NCBI RefSeq assembly: GCF_013155465.1
Contig: NZ_JABJVX010000002.1
Location: 430,001 to 494,000 of the forward strand
DNA: 64,000 nt
Source of the DNA: Alterinioella nitratireducens
Lineage (GTDB): Bacteria > Pseudomonadota > Alphaproteobacteria > Rhodobacterales > Rhodobacteraceae
Reading direction: 5' to 3'
Shown here: positions 19,164 through 26,878 of the stretch, one piece after another
How the letters are laid out: each line of letters starts with the position of its first letter
Numbering within the stretch: the stretch's first letter is position 1
Translations under genes and position numbers: made by a program
The notes under the pieces: model-generated
Told to the model about the DNA's origin: nothing
The model's input: only the letters and a program-made list of their open reading frames with translations
Database searches by the model: none

Positions 19164-20927
19164 TCAAGCGAGTAGCGTCCGAAATTGTTCGCCGAGATGT
19201 TCGAGCACGTCGATGACGCCGTCGTAGATGATGTCTAAGGCTCTTCCGTAGCCATCGTTAAGAGTGGCTGGATCGACGCCAAGCCGTTCGAGGTGAACGA
19301 GGGTTCCGCCCGACTCGTGGGCGTCGGCGATCCGAAGATCGTTGTTCACGAAAAGCGCGGCCAATGCCGGGTTCCGGTATGTCAGATCGTCTTCCTGCGG
19401 GTCTGCTCCGAACGCCTCTACGCTTTCGCTCTCCCCGTTGAGTCGCTCTGCGATGTTCGTTAGGGCCTGCAGCAGCTTGAGGCTGCCGAAGCTCTTCACG
19501 GCATCTTTCCGGTGCCCGCCCGCGAGCACAAGGTCCCTCAGGATACCGTTGGGGATGCGCTGCCAGAACTCGTGCAGACGCTTGCATCGGGACAGGAAGG
19601 CTTGCTCCGTCATGTCGAGCGGGGCGACCTGCGACAGTCGCACGAGCTCAGGATAGTCCCGGAAACCTTCGGTCTGCAGCCTGGTACGGGAAAGCTTCAC
19701 GATTTCTTCCGGCGCCCGGTTCTTGCCGATTTCACGGGAGACCTGTGCGAACAGGTCGCCGAGGTTCATGGTAGCTGCGACAAGCCGCGCAGTCTTCGCC
19801 GGCATATGCTCTTCGGCTGGATCTGATAAGCCTACCAGTGTTGGCGATACGGCATGAGCGTGCGCGTGGATGATCTCACGGTCGGGCTTGGGCTTATAGA
19901 GCTCCCGCATCGGCACGCGGATCAGGTTCCGACCAACTCGGACGCATCCGCTGAAGCCCCATTGGCCGAGATATGACGGGCTACAATGCCACTGCCCATC
20001 CGGATCGACCACCGGAATGGCATCATAGCGATCATTTTGTTCGTAGCGCTCTAGAAAGCGGTCATCGAGATGAACGAGGCTCAGGTCCACCAAGGCGTTG
20101 GCGTCGTCGTGGGTCATAGGCTTAGTCCATCCCGGCCAGATCAAACCGTCGGCCGTAGGTTCGTCGCAAAGCGCGGGCGGAACGGCAACGACCGCCGCCC
20201 AAACCTGAATAAGCAAACCGCCATCGAACTCCCGAATATCGAGTTCGTACCAGCCGGCGTCGGGCTTGAGAACAACATGACCCTTTCCGCCCATGAGCGT
20301 GCGCAAGCCCCCTTCATCCGGAAGCAGAGCCTTATAGTAAAACGTCCGCACGCCGTGCAGGCCCCTCATCCAAAGGTAACGCCGCAGGGCGGTGTTCGAC
20401 ATTGTCCAGCAAACGTCGCGCGAAGACTTGAAGTAGTGTTGCGCCGTCGTTTCCCCTTCCGCCACGCCGAAGACCGGAACGGACAGATCATCGTAGACGA
20501 TACGCTGTCCTTCGCCCCCAACCAGACGGCTAGAAAGCCCTAGAGCCATCCAGACTTTCTCGGAAAGTGTATAGCTGTAGAACGATCCGCACCCGAGCGA
20601 CGCGACGATGGGATCGTGACCGTCAACGGTAGAGGGGTTGTATGCCCTCAGTCCGCCCTTGTGTCGCACGTCCGGAGTTGAGAAAGATACGACGCCGTCG
20701 CTCGCCGCTCTGGGGATCCCGAGGGACGCAAGATCCTCCTCCGGCACCGCGATCATGATCATCTGATCAAACTCTTGGGCCGGGCCGTCGGAGGATTTCT
20801 CCCGCCGTGTCGTGACTGCGACCGGCAAAGCGGGATCCGCAGCTTTTATCGGCGCGAGGAGGTCGTGCAGCCGGTGGGGTAAGAGATCCCCGGTGATCGG
20901 AAATTCGGCGACGTAATCGATCAGCAT
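19164..20927 (-). CDS. unknown 587-residue protein
   Basis: A long, well-formed gene on the minus strand with normal codon use; no domain recognised. It lacks Walker motifs, zinc clusters and membrane segments. Aromatic-rich segments (SFYSYTLSEKVWMALG, VRTFYYKALLP, GQWGFSGCVRVGRNL) suggest a globular alpha/beta protein. The C-terminal 150 residues look helical. It stands alone: its end faces the end of the 18954 gene, and its start is 500 bp from the first prophage gene. It marks the right edge of the island genes before the prophage. Confidence 0.6.
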   Translation of the reverse strand: MLIDYVAEFPITGDLLPHRLHDLLAPIKAADPALPVAVTTRREKSSDGPAQEFDQMIMIAVPEEDLASLGIPRAASDGVVSFSTPDVRHKGGLRAYNPSTVDGHDPIVASLGCGSFYSYTLSEKVWMALGLSSRLVGGEGQRIVYDDLSVPVFGVAEGETTAQHYFKSSRDVCWTMSNTALRRYLWMRGLHGVRTFYYKALLPDEGGLRTLMGGKGHVVLKPDAGWYELDIREFDGGLLIQVWAAVVAVPPALCDEPTADGLIWPGWTKPMTHDDANALVDLSLVHLDDRFLERYEQNDRYDAIPVVDPDGQWHCSPSYLGQWGFSGCVRVGRNLIRVPMRELYKPKPDREIIHAHAHAVSPTLVGLSDPAEEHMPAKTARLVAATMNLGDLFAQVSREIGKNRAPEEIVKLSRTRLQTEGFRDYPELVRLSQVAPLDMTEQAFLSRCKRLHEFWQRIPNGILRDLVLAGGHRKDAVKSFGSLKLLQALTNIAERLNGESESVEAFGADPQEDDLTYRNPALAALFVNNDLRIADAHESGGTLVHLERLGVDPATLNDGYGRALDIIYDGVIDVLEHLGEQFRTLLA

Positions 20928-21295
20928 GGGTGAACTGCAGCTTCTGAGAACGAGATATTTCGACTTTACCGGACAAACGACTGGACGACACCCCTCCTGC
21001 GGTATTCTTGATTTTGGGGCAGCCTTACAACGTAGTCGTACAGAGTGTGCAGTTCCTCAAGCGAAGCATGCGCAATGAACATAAAAAGGTCGAGCTGCAG
21101 GTCTTGGCCTAGTGGGTATACTGAAACGCGGGGTCCGCAACTTCTCTTGTGCCCGCAAATGGCCATCCTCTCACCGCAGGGGTCCATGCTGAGAAGTTGT
21201 TGGCGCACTGAACCACCACGAGCAGTTTGGCTTACCTCGGTCCCAAACGACCTTCGCGTAGCCATTGCCATGTTGCGTTCGAAGGCTTGAGTCGC

Positions 21296-21318
21296 CGCAC
21301 CACGGGTGCGTCTTTTTT
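21296..21318 (+). terminator. rho-independent terminator in the 20928-21429 gap
   Basis: CGCACC and GGTGCG form a 6-bp stem with an ACG loop, followed by TC and six T residues. No protein gene on the plus strand ends nearby. The hairpin therefore either ends a short unannotated transcript from 20930-21290 or shields the prophage early genes from readthrough. I see nothing else convincing in the roughly 500-bp stretch between the unknown minus gene and the HTH gene. Confidence 0.6.
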
Positions 21319-21429
21319 CCACTTGAGCTGCATTCCTCCCGTCTCCCCTCCCTGGCTCCTCCCGCTGCCCTCCCGGGCGCTCCCCCATTCTCCTTCGCAG
21401 GCATTCGGCCAAACGCGAAGGAGACGAAG

Positions 21430-21639
21430 ATGTCAGTCACACACCTCAACCAGGTCGAGCTTGCGGCTCGCTGGAAGATCAGCCCGCGCACGCTGGAGCG
21501 CTGGCGCTGGACGGGCGATGGGCCCGCATTCATCAAGATCGGCGGCCGGGTAGTTTACCGGCTCGAGGACGTCGAGACCTTTGAGCGCACGCAGCTGCGC
21601 GCCAGCACCGCCGACACCACCCCCAAGCCTGCGGCGTGA
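21430..21639 (+). CDS. MerR/excisionase-like HTH protein
   Basis: A 69-residue protein consisting mainly of one winged helix-turn-helix of the AlpA/excisionase/MerR type: LAARWKISPRTLERWRW, then FIKIGGRVVYRLEDVETFE. The start at 21430 has GAAGGAGACGAAG just upstream; the longer frame starting at 21265 would cross the terminator. It is the first gene of the prophage early block. Such proteins act as excisionases, transcription factors or origin-binding proteins. No integrase is adjacent, so an excisionase role is not supported. Confidence 0.75.
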   Translation: MSVTHLNQVELAARWKISPRTLERWRWTGDGPAFIKIGGRVVYRLEDVETFERTQLRASTADTTPKPAA

Positions 21640-21650
21640 GGGAGGTGATC

Positions 21651-22139
21651 ATGAACATCCCCAACATCATCACGCTCGACGCGCTCCGGCACATGGCTGT
21701 CGGCGAGATCGCGGCGCTGCCGGCGGAGGAGCTTGCTCGGCTGCACAGCGAAGCCGACGAGGCTTTGCGCTCGGCGAAGAGCCTGCGCGACTGGCTCGAA
21801 GGCGCCATCGCTCTCCGCTACGGCGACCGGGCCGCACAGGCGCGGCATGAGGCCGGAAAAGACACCGGGACCGTTCGGTTTGCCGATGGTGCGGTCACCG
21901 TGGTCTCCGACCTTCCGAAGCGGGTCGAATGGGATCAGGACCGGCTTGCCGAGTTGGTCGAACGCATCCGGGCCGAGGGCGATGACCCGCGCGCCTATGT
22001 CGATGTCAGCCTGAAGGTCCCCGAGCGCAAGTTCACGGCCTGGCCCCCCGCCATCCGCAGCGCGTTCGAGAGCGCGCGCACGGTGCGCACCGGCAAGCCG
22101 ACTTTCCGCCTCGTCCTCGACGGGGAGGCGCCGGCATGA
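21651..22139 (+). CDS. phage early protein of unknown function
   Basis: A 162-residue protein with an acidic helical N-terminus (about 1-75) and a short conserved-looking C-terminus (WPPAIRSAFESARTVRTGKP). The start at 21651 follows GGGAGGTG, and its stop overlaps the next ATG by 4 bp. Its place directly before a Sak4-like recombinase and an SSB-like protein suggests a role in phage recombination or replication. I recognise no enzyme motif. Confidence 0.65.
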   Translation: MNIPNIITLDALRHMAVGEIAALPAEELARLHSEADEALRSAKSLRDWLEGAIALRYGDRAAQARHEAGKDTGTVRFADGAVTVVSDLPKRVEWDQDRLAELVERIRAEGDDPRAYVDVSLKVPERKFTAWPPAIRSAFESARTVRTGKPTFRLVLDGEAPA

Positions 22140-22996
22140 CCCTTCCCATCATCAGCGCCGATGCGCGCCTCGCGGAGCCCCGCGGCATCAAGGGCTGCAT
22201 CTTCGGCAAATCGGGCATCGGCAAGACGACATTGCTTTGGACGCTCGATGCGCAGTCCACGCTCTTCATGGACCTGGAGGCGGGTGACCTCGCGATCGAG
22301 GGCTGGCCGGGCGACACGATCCGACCGCGCACCTGGACCGAATGCCGCGACTTCGCGGTCTTCATCGGCGGGCCCAACCCCGCGCTGCGGGACGAGCAGG
22401 CCTACAGCCCGGCGCATTACGAGGCGGTCTGCGCCAAATTCGGCGATCCGGTGGCGCTCGAGCGCTACCAGACCATCTTCGTCGACTCCATCACCGTGGC
22501 GGGGCGGCTGTGCTTCCAATGGTGCAAGGGCCAGCCCGAGGCGGTCTCTGAGAAGACCGGCAAGCCCGATGTCCGTGGTGCCTACGGGCTGCACGGCCGC
22601 GAGATGATCGGCTGGCTCACGCATCTGCAGCACACGCGGGCCCGGAATGTCTGGCTGGTGGGGATCCTCGACGAGAAGCTCGATGACTTCAACCGGCGGT
22701 ATTTCGCGCCACAGATCGATGGCTCCAAGACTGGCCTCGAACTGCCCGGAATCGTGGATGAGGTCATCACGATGGCCGAGCTCGCGGCTGAGGGCGGCGA
22801 CCCCTACCGGGCCTTCATCTGCCAGACGCTCAACCCCTGGGGCTACCCGGCCAAGGACAGATCGGGGCGTCTCGCGCAGATCGAGGAGCCGCATCTCGGG
22901 CGGCTGATGGAGAAGATCCGCCAGCCGGCACTGCCTGCATCGGAGCGCTTGCGCTTCACGCGGCCCGAGGCCGCGCCCGCCCAATCCGACAATTGA
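22136..22996 (+). CDS. Sak4-like RecA-fold ATPase (AAA_24)
   Basis: A 286-residue RecA-core ATPase with Walker A GKSGIGKTT (24-32), a Walker-B-like strand YQTIFVDSI and the layout of the AAA_24/Sak4 family. Sak4 proteins are phage single-strand annealing or strand-exchange recombinases that work with a phage SSB. The next gene is a candidate SSB, matching that known pairing. It overlaps the upstream gene by 4 bp. Confidence 0.75.
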   Translation: MTLPIISADARLAEPRGIKGCIFGKSGIGKTTLLWTLDAQSTLFMDLEAGDLAIEGWPGDTIRPRTWTECRDFAVFIGGPNPALRDEQAYSPAHYEAVCAKFGDPVALERYQTIFVDSITVAGRLCFQWCKGQPEAVSEKTGKPDVRGAYGLHGREMIGWLTHLQHTRARNVWLVGILDEKLDDFNRRYFAPQIDGSKTGLELPGIVDEVITMAELAAEGGDPYRAFICQTLNPWGYPAKDRSGRLAQIEEPHLGRLMEKIRQPALPASERLRFTRPEAAPAQSDN

Positions 22997-23019
22997 ACAG
23001 ACCAGAAAGGACCATCGCA

Positions 23020-23610
23020 ATGTCCGGTTCATGGAACGACTTCAACGGCGCCAAGAACAACGCCAATCTGATCCCCAAGGGCACGCTGGCGAAGGTGCGC
23101 CTGACCATCCGGCCCGGGGGCTTCGACGACCCCGCGCAGGGGTGGACCGGCGGCTACGCCACGCGCGGCAGCACCGGCTCCGTCTATCTCTCGGGTGAGT
23201 TCACCGTGCTCGAAGGGCCCTATGCCCGGCGCAAGGTGTTCAGCCTGATCGGGCTCTACAGCCCGAACGGGCCCAACTGGGCCAATATGGGGCGCAGCCT
23301 CGTGCGCGGCATCCTCAATTCCGCGCGCGGCATCTCCGACAAGGACAACTCGCCCGAGGCGCAGGCGGCGCGGCGGATCAATGGCTTCGGCGATCTCGAT
23401 GGCATCGAATTCGTCGCCCGGATTGATATCGGGTCCGACACCAACGGTGACGACAAGAACGAGATCCGCGGCGCCGTCACGCCCGACCACAGGGACTATG
23501 CGAGCCTGATGGGGGCGGCGCCGCGCCCGACACCCGCAGCGCCCGCGCAGCCCTCGGCCGCACCGCAAGCCCCGACCGGCGCCCCCGGGCGCCCGTCCTG
23601 GGCGCAGTGA
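23020..23610 (+). CDS. SSB-like phage DNA-binding protein
   Basis: A 196-residue protein. Residues about 15-145 look like an OB-type beta protein (LAKVRLTIRPGGF, VYLSGEFTVLEGPYARRKVF, EFVARIDIG). The tail is rich in Ala and Pro and disordered-looking, ending PGRPSWAQ. A beta-rich body with a flexible C-terminal tail, placed after a Sak4-like recombinase, fits a phage single-stranded DNA-binding protein. The family call rests on context and pattern, not a recognised signature. The start at 23020 was preferred over 22993. Confidence 0.5.
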   Translation: MSGSWNDFNGAKNNANLIPKGTLAKVRLTIRPGGFDDPAQGWTGGYATRGSTGSVYLSGEFTVLEGPYARRKVFSLIGLYSPNGPNWANMGRSLVRGILNSARGISDKDNSPEAQAARRINGFGDLDGIEFVARIDIGSDTNGDDKNEIRGAVTPDHRDYASLMGAAPRPTPAAPAQPSAAPQAPTGAPGRPSWAQ

Positions 23611-23623
23611 GGGGGGATCGGTC

Positions 23624-25312
23624 ATGCTGCTTCGCCCCCGCCAGAAACAGTTCGTCGAGCGCAGCCTGTCTGCGCTCGACACCCACGGCAACGCGCTCGG
23701 TGTCGCGCCGACCGGTGCCGGCAAGACCATCATGCTCTCTGCTGTCGCAGGCCGCGCCGTGGGCGGCACCGATGCCAAGGCCTGCGTGCTGGCGCATCGT
23801 GACGAGCTGACGAGCCAGAACCGGTCCAAGTTCGCACGGGTCAACCCGAACATCACGACCTCGGTGGTGGACGCCCGCGAGAAAGCCTGGAATGGCCAGG
23901 TTACCTTCGCGATGGTGCCCACGCTGGCGCGCAGCGGCAATCTGGACGCGCTGCCCACGCTTGATTTGCTGGTGATCGACGAGGCCCACCACGCGGCCGC
24001 GGAAAGCTACCGGCGGATCATCGACCGCGCGCGCGACCGCAACCCGGAATGCCGGATCTACGGCGTAACGGCCACGCCCAACCGGGGCGATCGCAAGGGG
24101 CTGCGCCCGGTCTTCTCCAATGTCGCCGACCAGATCAAGATCGGCGAGCTGATCGCATCCGGCCATCTCGTCCCGCCCCGCACCTTCGTCATCGATGTCG
24201 GCGTGCAGCACCAGCTGGGGCAGGTCCGCAAGACCGTCGATGACTTCGACATGGACGCGGTGGACGCGATCATGAACCGCGCGCCCGTCACGGATGCAGT
24301 CATCCGCCACTGGCAGGAGAAGGCGGGTGATCGGCAGACCGTGGTGTTCTGCTCCACCGTCGATCACGCGCGCAACGTCGCCGCGGCCTTTGCGGCAGCC
24401 GGGGCGCCATCCGGGCTGGTCCATGGCGACATGAGTGCCGCCGAACGGCGCGCAACGCTAAGTGCCTATGCGGCCGGCGAGTTGAGGGTCGTGGTCAATG
24501 TCGCGGTGCTGACCGAGGGCTGGGATCACCCGCCCACCTCCTGCGTCGTGCTGCTGAGGCCCAGCTCCTACAAGTCGACCATGATCCAGATGATCGGCCG
24601 GGGGCTGCGCACCGTGGACCCGGCCGAGCATCCCGGCTTGATCAAGACCGATTGCATCGTTCTCGATTTCGGCACCTCCACGCTGATGCACGGGGCGCTG
24701 GAGCAGGATGTCGACCTCGACGGGCGCGAAGCATCCGGTGAGGCGCCCAGCAAGGAATGTCCCGACTGCGGTGCCGAGGTGCCGATCGCCACCATGGAAT
24801 GCCCGCTCTGCGGCCATCTCTGGGAGCGCGACGAGGATGCCGGCTCCGAGCCGCTTGGCGCCTTCGTGATGTCCGAGATCGACCTGCTGAAGCGCTCCAG
24901 CTTTCGCTGGGTGGACCTCTTCGGTGACGATGGCGCGCTCATTGCGAACGGGTTCAGCGCCTGGGGCGGCGTCTTCTTTCTCAATGGCCGCTGGTATGGG
25001 ATCGGGGGCTTGCCGCGCGAGCAGCCGCGGCTTCTCGCCGTGGGCGAGCGCACGGTCTGCCTTGCGGCGGCCGATGACTGGCTCAACGAGCATGAGAGCG
25101 ACGAGAGCGCCCACAAGACCCGCCGCTGGCTGAATCAGCCGCCCACGGACAAGCAGCTGGCCTGGCTGCCGGCCGAGTACCGGCAGGATTTCGGGCTCAC
25201 GCGCTATCAGGCCTCGGCGCTGCTGTCCTTCCGCTTCAACCGCGCGGCGATCCGCGCGCTGGTGTTCGGGGCCGAGGGCACGGCCGCCGATGCGATCGGG
25301 AGGGCGGCATGA
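23624..25312 (+). CDS. SF2 DEAH-box helicase with zinc ribbon
   Basis: A 562-residue superfamily 2 helicase: Walker A APTGAGKT (28-35), DEAH box at 119-122 (VIDEAHHAA), motif III GVTATPNR, and C-terminal helicase motifs VVVNVAVLTEGWDHP and QMIGRGLRT. A four-cysteine zinc ribbon (CPDCG, then CPLCG) follows near residues 380-403. It resembles the RadD/SSL2-type helicases found in many siphophage replication modules, where they unwind or remodel DNA. It lies in the run of replication genes, 13 bp after the SSB-like gene. Confidence 0.85.
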   Translation: MLLRPRQKQFVERSLSALDTHGNALGVAPTGAGKTIMLSAVAGRAVGGTDAKACVLAHRDELTSQNRSKFARVNPNITTSVVDAREKAWNGQVTFAMVPTLARSGNLDALPTLDLLVIDEAHHAAAESYRRIIDRARDRNPECRIYGVTATPNRGDRKGLRPVFSNVADQIKIGELIASGHLVPPRTFVIDVGVQHQLGQVRKTVDDFDMDAVDAIMNRAPVTDAVIRHWQEKAGDRQTVVFCSTVDHARNVAAAFAAAGAPSGLVHGDMSAAERRATLSAYAAGELRVVVNVAVLTEGWDHPPTSCVVLLRPSSYKSTMIQMIGRGLRTVDPAEHPGLIKTDCIVLDFGTSTLMHGALEQDVDLDGREASGEAPSKECPDCGAEVPIATMECPLCGHLWERDEDAGSEPLGAFVMSEIDLLKRSSFRWVDLFGDDGALIANGFSAWGGVFFLNGRWYGIGGLPREQPRLLAVGERTVCLAAADDWLNEHESDESAHKTRRWLNQPPTDKQLAWLPAEYRQDFGLTRYQASALLSFRFNRAAIRALVFGAEGTAADAIGRAA

Positions 25313-25315
25313 GCC

Positions 25316-25726
25316 ATGGCGTCATCATCCCGACTTTCCGCCGCGGACCGGCATCGGCTCTGGCATCCGCGTGGCACGCTCTGTGCTGTATGTGGGCAAC
25401 TCCCGCGTGGATTTGGCTGGCGCGATCCGGTGCCTTTGAGGCGGCCCCGATCCTCGGTCTGGTTCTGCTCGATGGCCTGCCAGGGCTACTGGACGCGCTC
25501 GGCGCGCAGGTGTGTCGGCATGGTTGATCTCACCGAGGAAGAGCGCGCCGCAGTCACCGCGACGATGAAACGCGTGGCGCTGCTGATGGACGAGATCGGC
25601 TGGGCCACCCCGCTTGCCGATCTGACCGAGGCGCAGGTGCGCGCACTGATCGAGGAGGCCGTGGAGGGCTTCCGCGAGGCCATGGCCGACCAGGCGCGAG
25701 CCAACGAGCCGGAGGTGCCGTTTTGA
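25316..25726 (+). CDS. small phage protein with cysteine pairs (DUF6511-like)
   Basis: A 136-residue protein. The N-terminal half carries two cysteine pairs (LCAVCGQ and FCSMACQGYW) that could bind zinc. The C-terminal half is an acidic helical segment (LTEEERAAV, then LTEAQVRALIEEAVEGF). I believe it matches a small family seen in Rhodobacterales prophages (DUF6511), but that is from memory. Another frame starts at 25309 with ATGA coupling; it lacks this pattern and is rejected. The stop overlaps the next TTG start. Confidence 0.55.
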   Translation: MASSSRLSAADRHRLWHPRGTLCAVCGQLPRGFGWRDPVPLRRPRSSVWFCSMACQGYWTRSARRCVGMVDLTEEERAAVTATMKRVALLMDEIGWATPLADLTEAQVRALIEEAVEGFREAMADQARANEPEVPF

Positions 25727-26124
25727 CCAAGCTCTGCACGAAGTGCGGCGTCGAAAAGGACGTCTGCGAGTTCGGCCGCCGACGGCTCAGCCCTGATGGG
25801 CGACAGTCCTGGTGCCGGGATTGCCGCCGGGAATACCAGCGTGCCTATGCGCAGAACTTCCGCGATCCCGAAAGGCATCGGGAAGCGCAGCGCCGTTATC
25901 GGCTGCGCCACGCTGAAAAGCACAAGGCGCACAGCATCGTCAGGAGCGCCGTCAAGGCGTGCCGGATCATCGTGCCGGTCTGGTGCCAGCGCTGCGGCTG
26001 CGTGACCGATCTGGAAGCCCATCACCACGACTATTCCGAGCCGCTCAATGTCGAATGGCTTTGTTCGACCTGCCACGGGCTCGCTCACCGCAGTTACGAA
26101 GAGGGTCAGCATGCTGGACTATAA
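25723..26124 (+). CDS. HNH-type zinc endonuclease-like protein
   Basis: A 133-residue protein with an N-terminal CxxC pair (CTKCG, CRDCR) and a C-terminal HNH-like core: WCQRCGCVTDLEAHHHDY, then LCSTCHGLAH. The histidine run between two CxxC pairs is typical of phage HNH endonucleases. These often sit near helicase or terminase genes and aid packaging or act as homing enzymes. The start is TTG at 25723, overlapping the upstream stop, with GGAGGTG 5 bp upstream. It overlaps the next gene by 14 bp. Confidence 0.65.
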   Translation: MTKLCTKCGVEKDVCEFGRRRLSPDGRQSWCRDCRREYQRAYAQNFRDPERHREAQRRYRLRHAEKHKAHSIVRSAVKACRIIVPVWCQRCGCVTDLEAHHHDYSEPLNVEWLCSTCHGLAHRSYEEGQHAGL

Positions 26125-26878
26125 CAGCCGCCCCGGCATCGCCGAGCGCATCAACGCGGCCGTGGATGCCGCTCTCGAGGCCGAGCGCGCGGCAACGCCC
26201 CCACGCGACTACCTTGGCGGCTCGCGGCTGGGCCACCCCTGCGAACGCGCGTTGCAGTTCGAATTCGTGGGCGCGCCCAGGGACGAGGGCCGGGATTTCA
26301 CCGGCCAGATGCTGCGCATCTTCGCCATCGGGCATCAGCTCGAGGATCTTGCCATCCGCTGGCTGCGGGCGGCGGGGCTCGATCTCTACACCCGCAAGGG
26401 CAATCGCCCCGATGGGGCGCAGTTCGGGTTCAAAGTCGCGGGCGGGCGCATCCGCGGTCATGTCGACGGGATCATCGCCGATGCCCCCGCGGCGCTGGGG
26501 CTGCGCATCCCGGCGCTGTGGGAATGCAAGACCATGAACGCGAAGAACTGGCGCGATACGGTCGCCAGGGGCGTGAGTGTCGCCAAGCCGGTCTATGCCG
26601 CACAGATCGCGCTGTATCAGGCGTACATGGAAGGGACGGTCCCCGGAATCTCGGCCAGTCCGGCGCTCTTCACGGCGATCAACAAGGACACGGCCGAGCT
26701 GCACCACGAGCTGGTGCCCTTCGACGCCGATCTTGCGCAGCGCATGTCGGATCGCGGCGTGCGGATCCTGCGGGCGAGCGATGCGGGCGAGTTGCTGCCG
26801 CGCATCGCCCGCAGCCCGGACTTCTTCGAGTGCCGGTTCTGCCCTTGGTCCGAGCGCTGCTGGAGCCTGCCGGCATGA
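26111..26878 (+). CDS. PD-(D/E)XK exonuclease (Cas4/RecB-like)
   Basis: A 255-residue nuclease with the RecB-type core D119 (GHVDGII) and E138-C-K140 (LWECKTMN), then a QIALYQAYM motif-like helix. A C-terminal cysteine cluster (ECRFCPWSERC) resembles the iron-sulfur site of Cas4 and AddB-type nucleases. Phage proteins of this type resect DNA ends for recombination, fitting the nearby Sak4-like and SSB-like genes. The start at 26111 follows GAGGGTC. The longer upstream start would lie inside the HNH gene. Confidence 0.78.
   Translation: MLDYNSRPGIAERINAAVDAALEAERAATPPRDYLGGSRLGHPCERALQFEFVGAPRDEGRDFTGQMLRIFAIGHQLEDLAIRWLRAAGLDLYTRKGNRPDGAQFGFKVAGGRIRGHVDGIIADAPAALGLRIPALWECKTMNAKNWRDTVARGVSVAKPVYAAQIALYQAYMEGTVPGISASPALFTAINKDTAELHHELVPFDADLAQRMSDRGVRILRASDAGELLPRIARSPDFFECRFCPWSERCWSLPA

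Noticed and set aside
21270-21310. tRNA-like 3' end or att fragment (TTCGAAGGC, then a CCA)
   Set aside because: The arms of the supposed T-stem do not pair. The CCA belongs to a terminator hairpin.
25309-25527. 72-residue frame ATGA-coupled to the SF2 helicase gene
   Set aside because: The alternative frame from 25316 carries paired cysteines and runs to a stop coupled with the next gene, so it is the better candidate.
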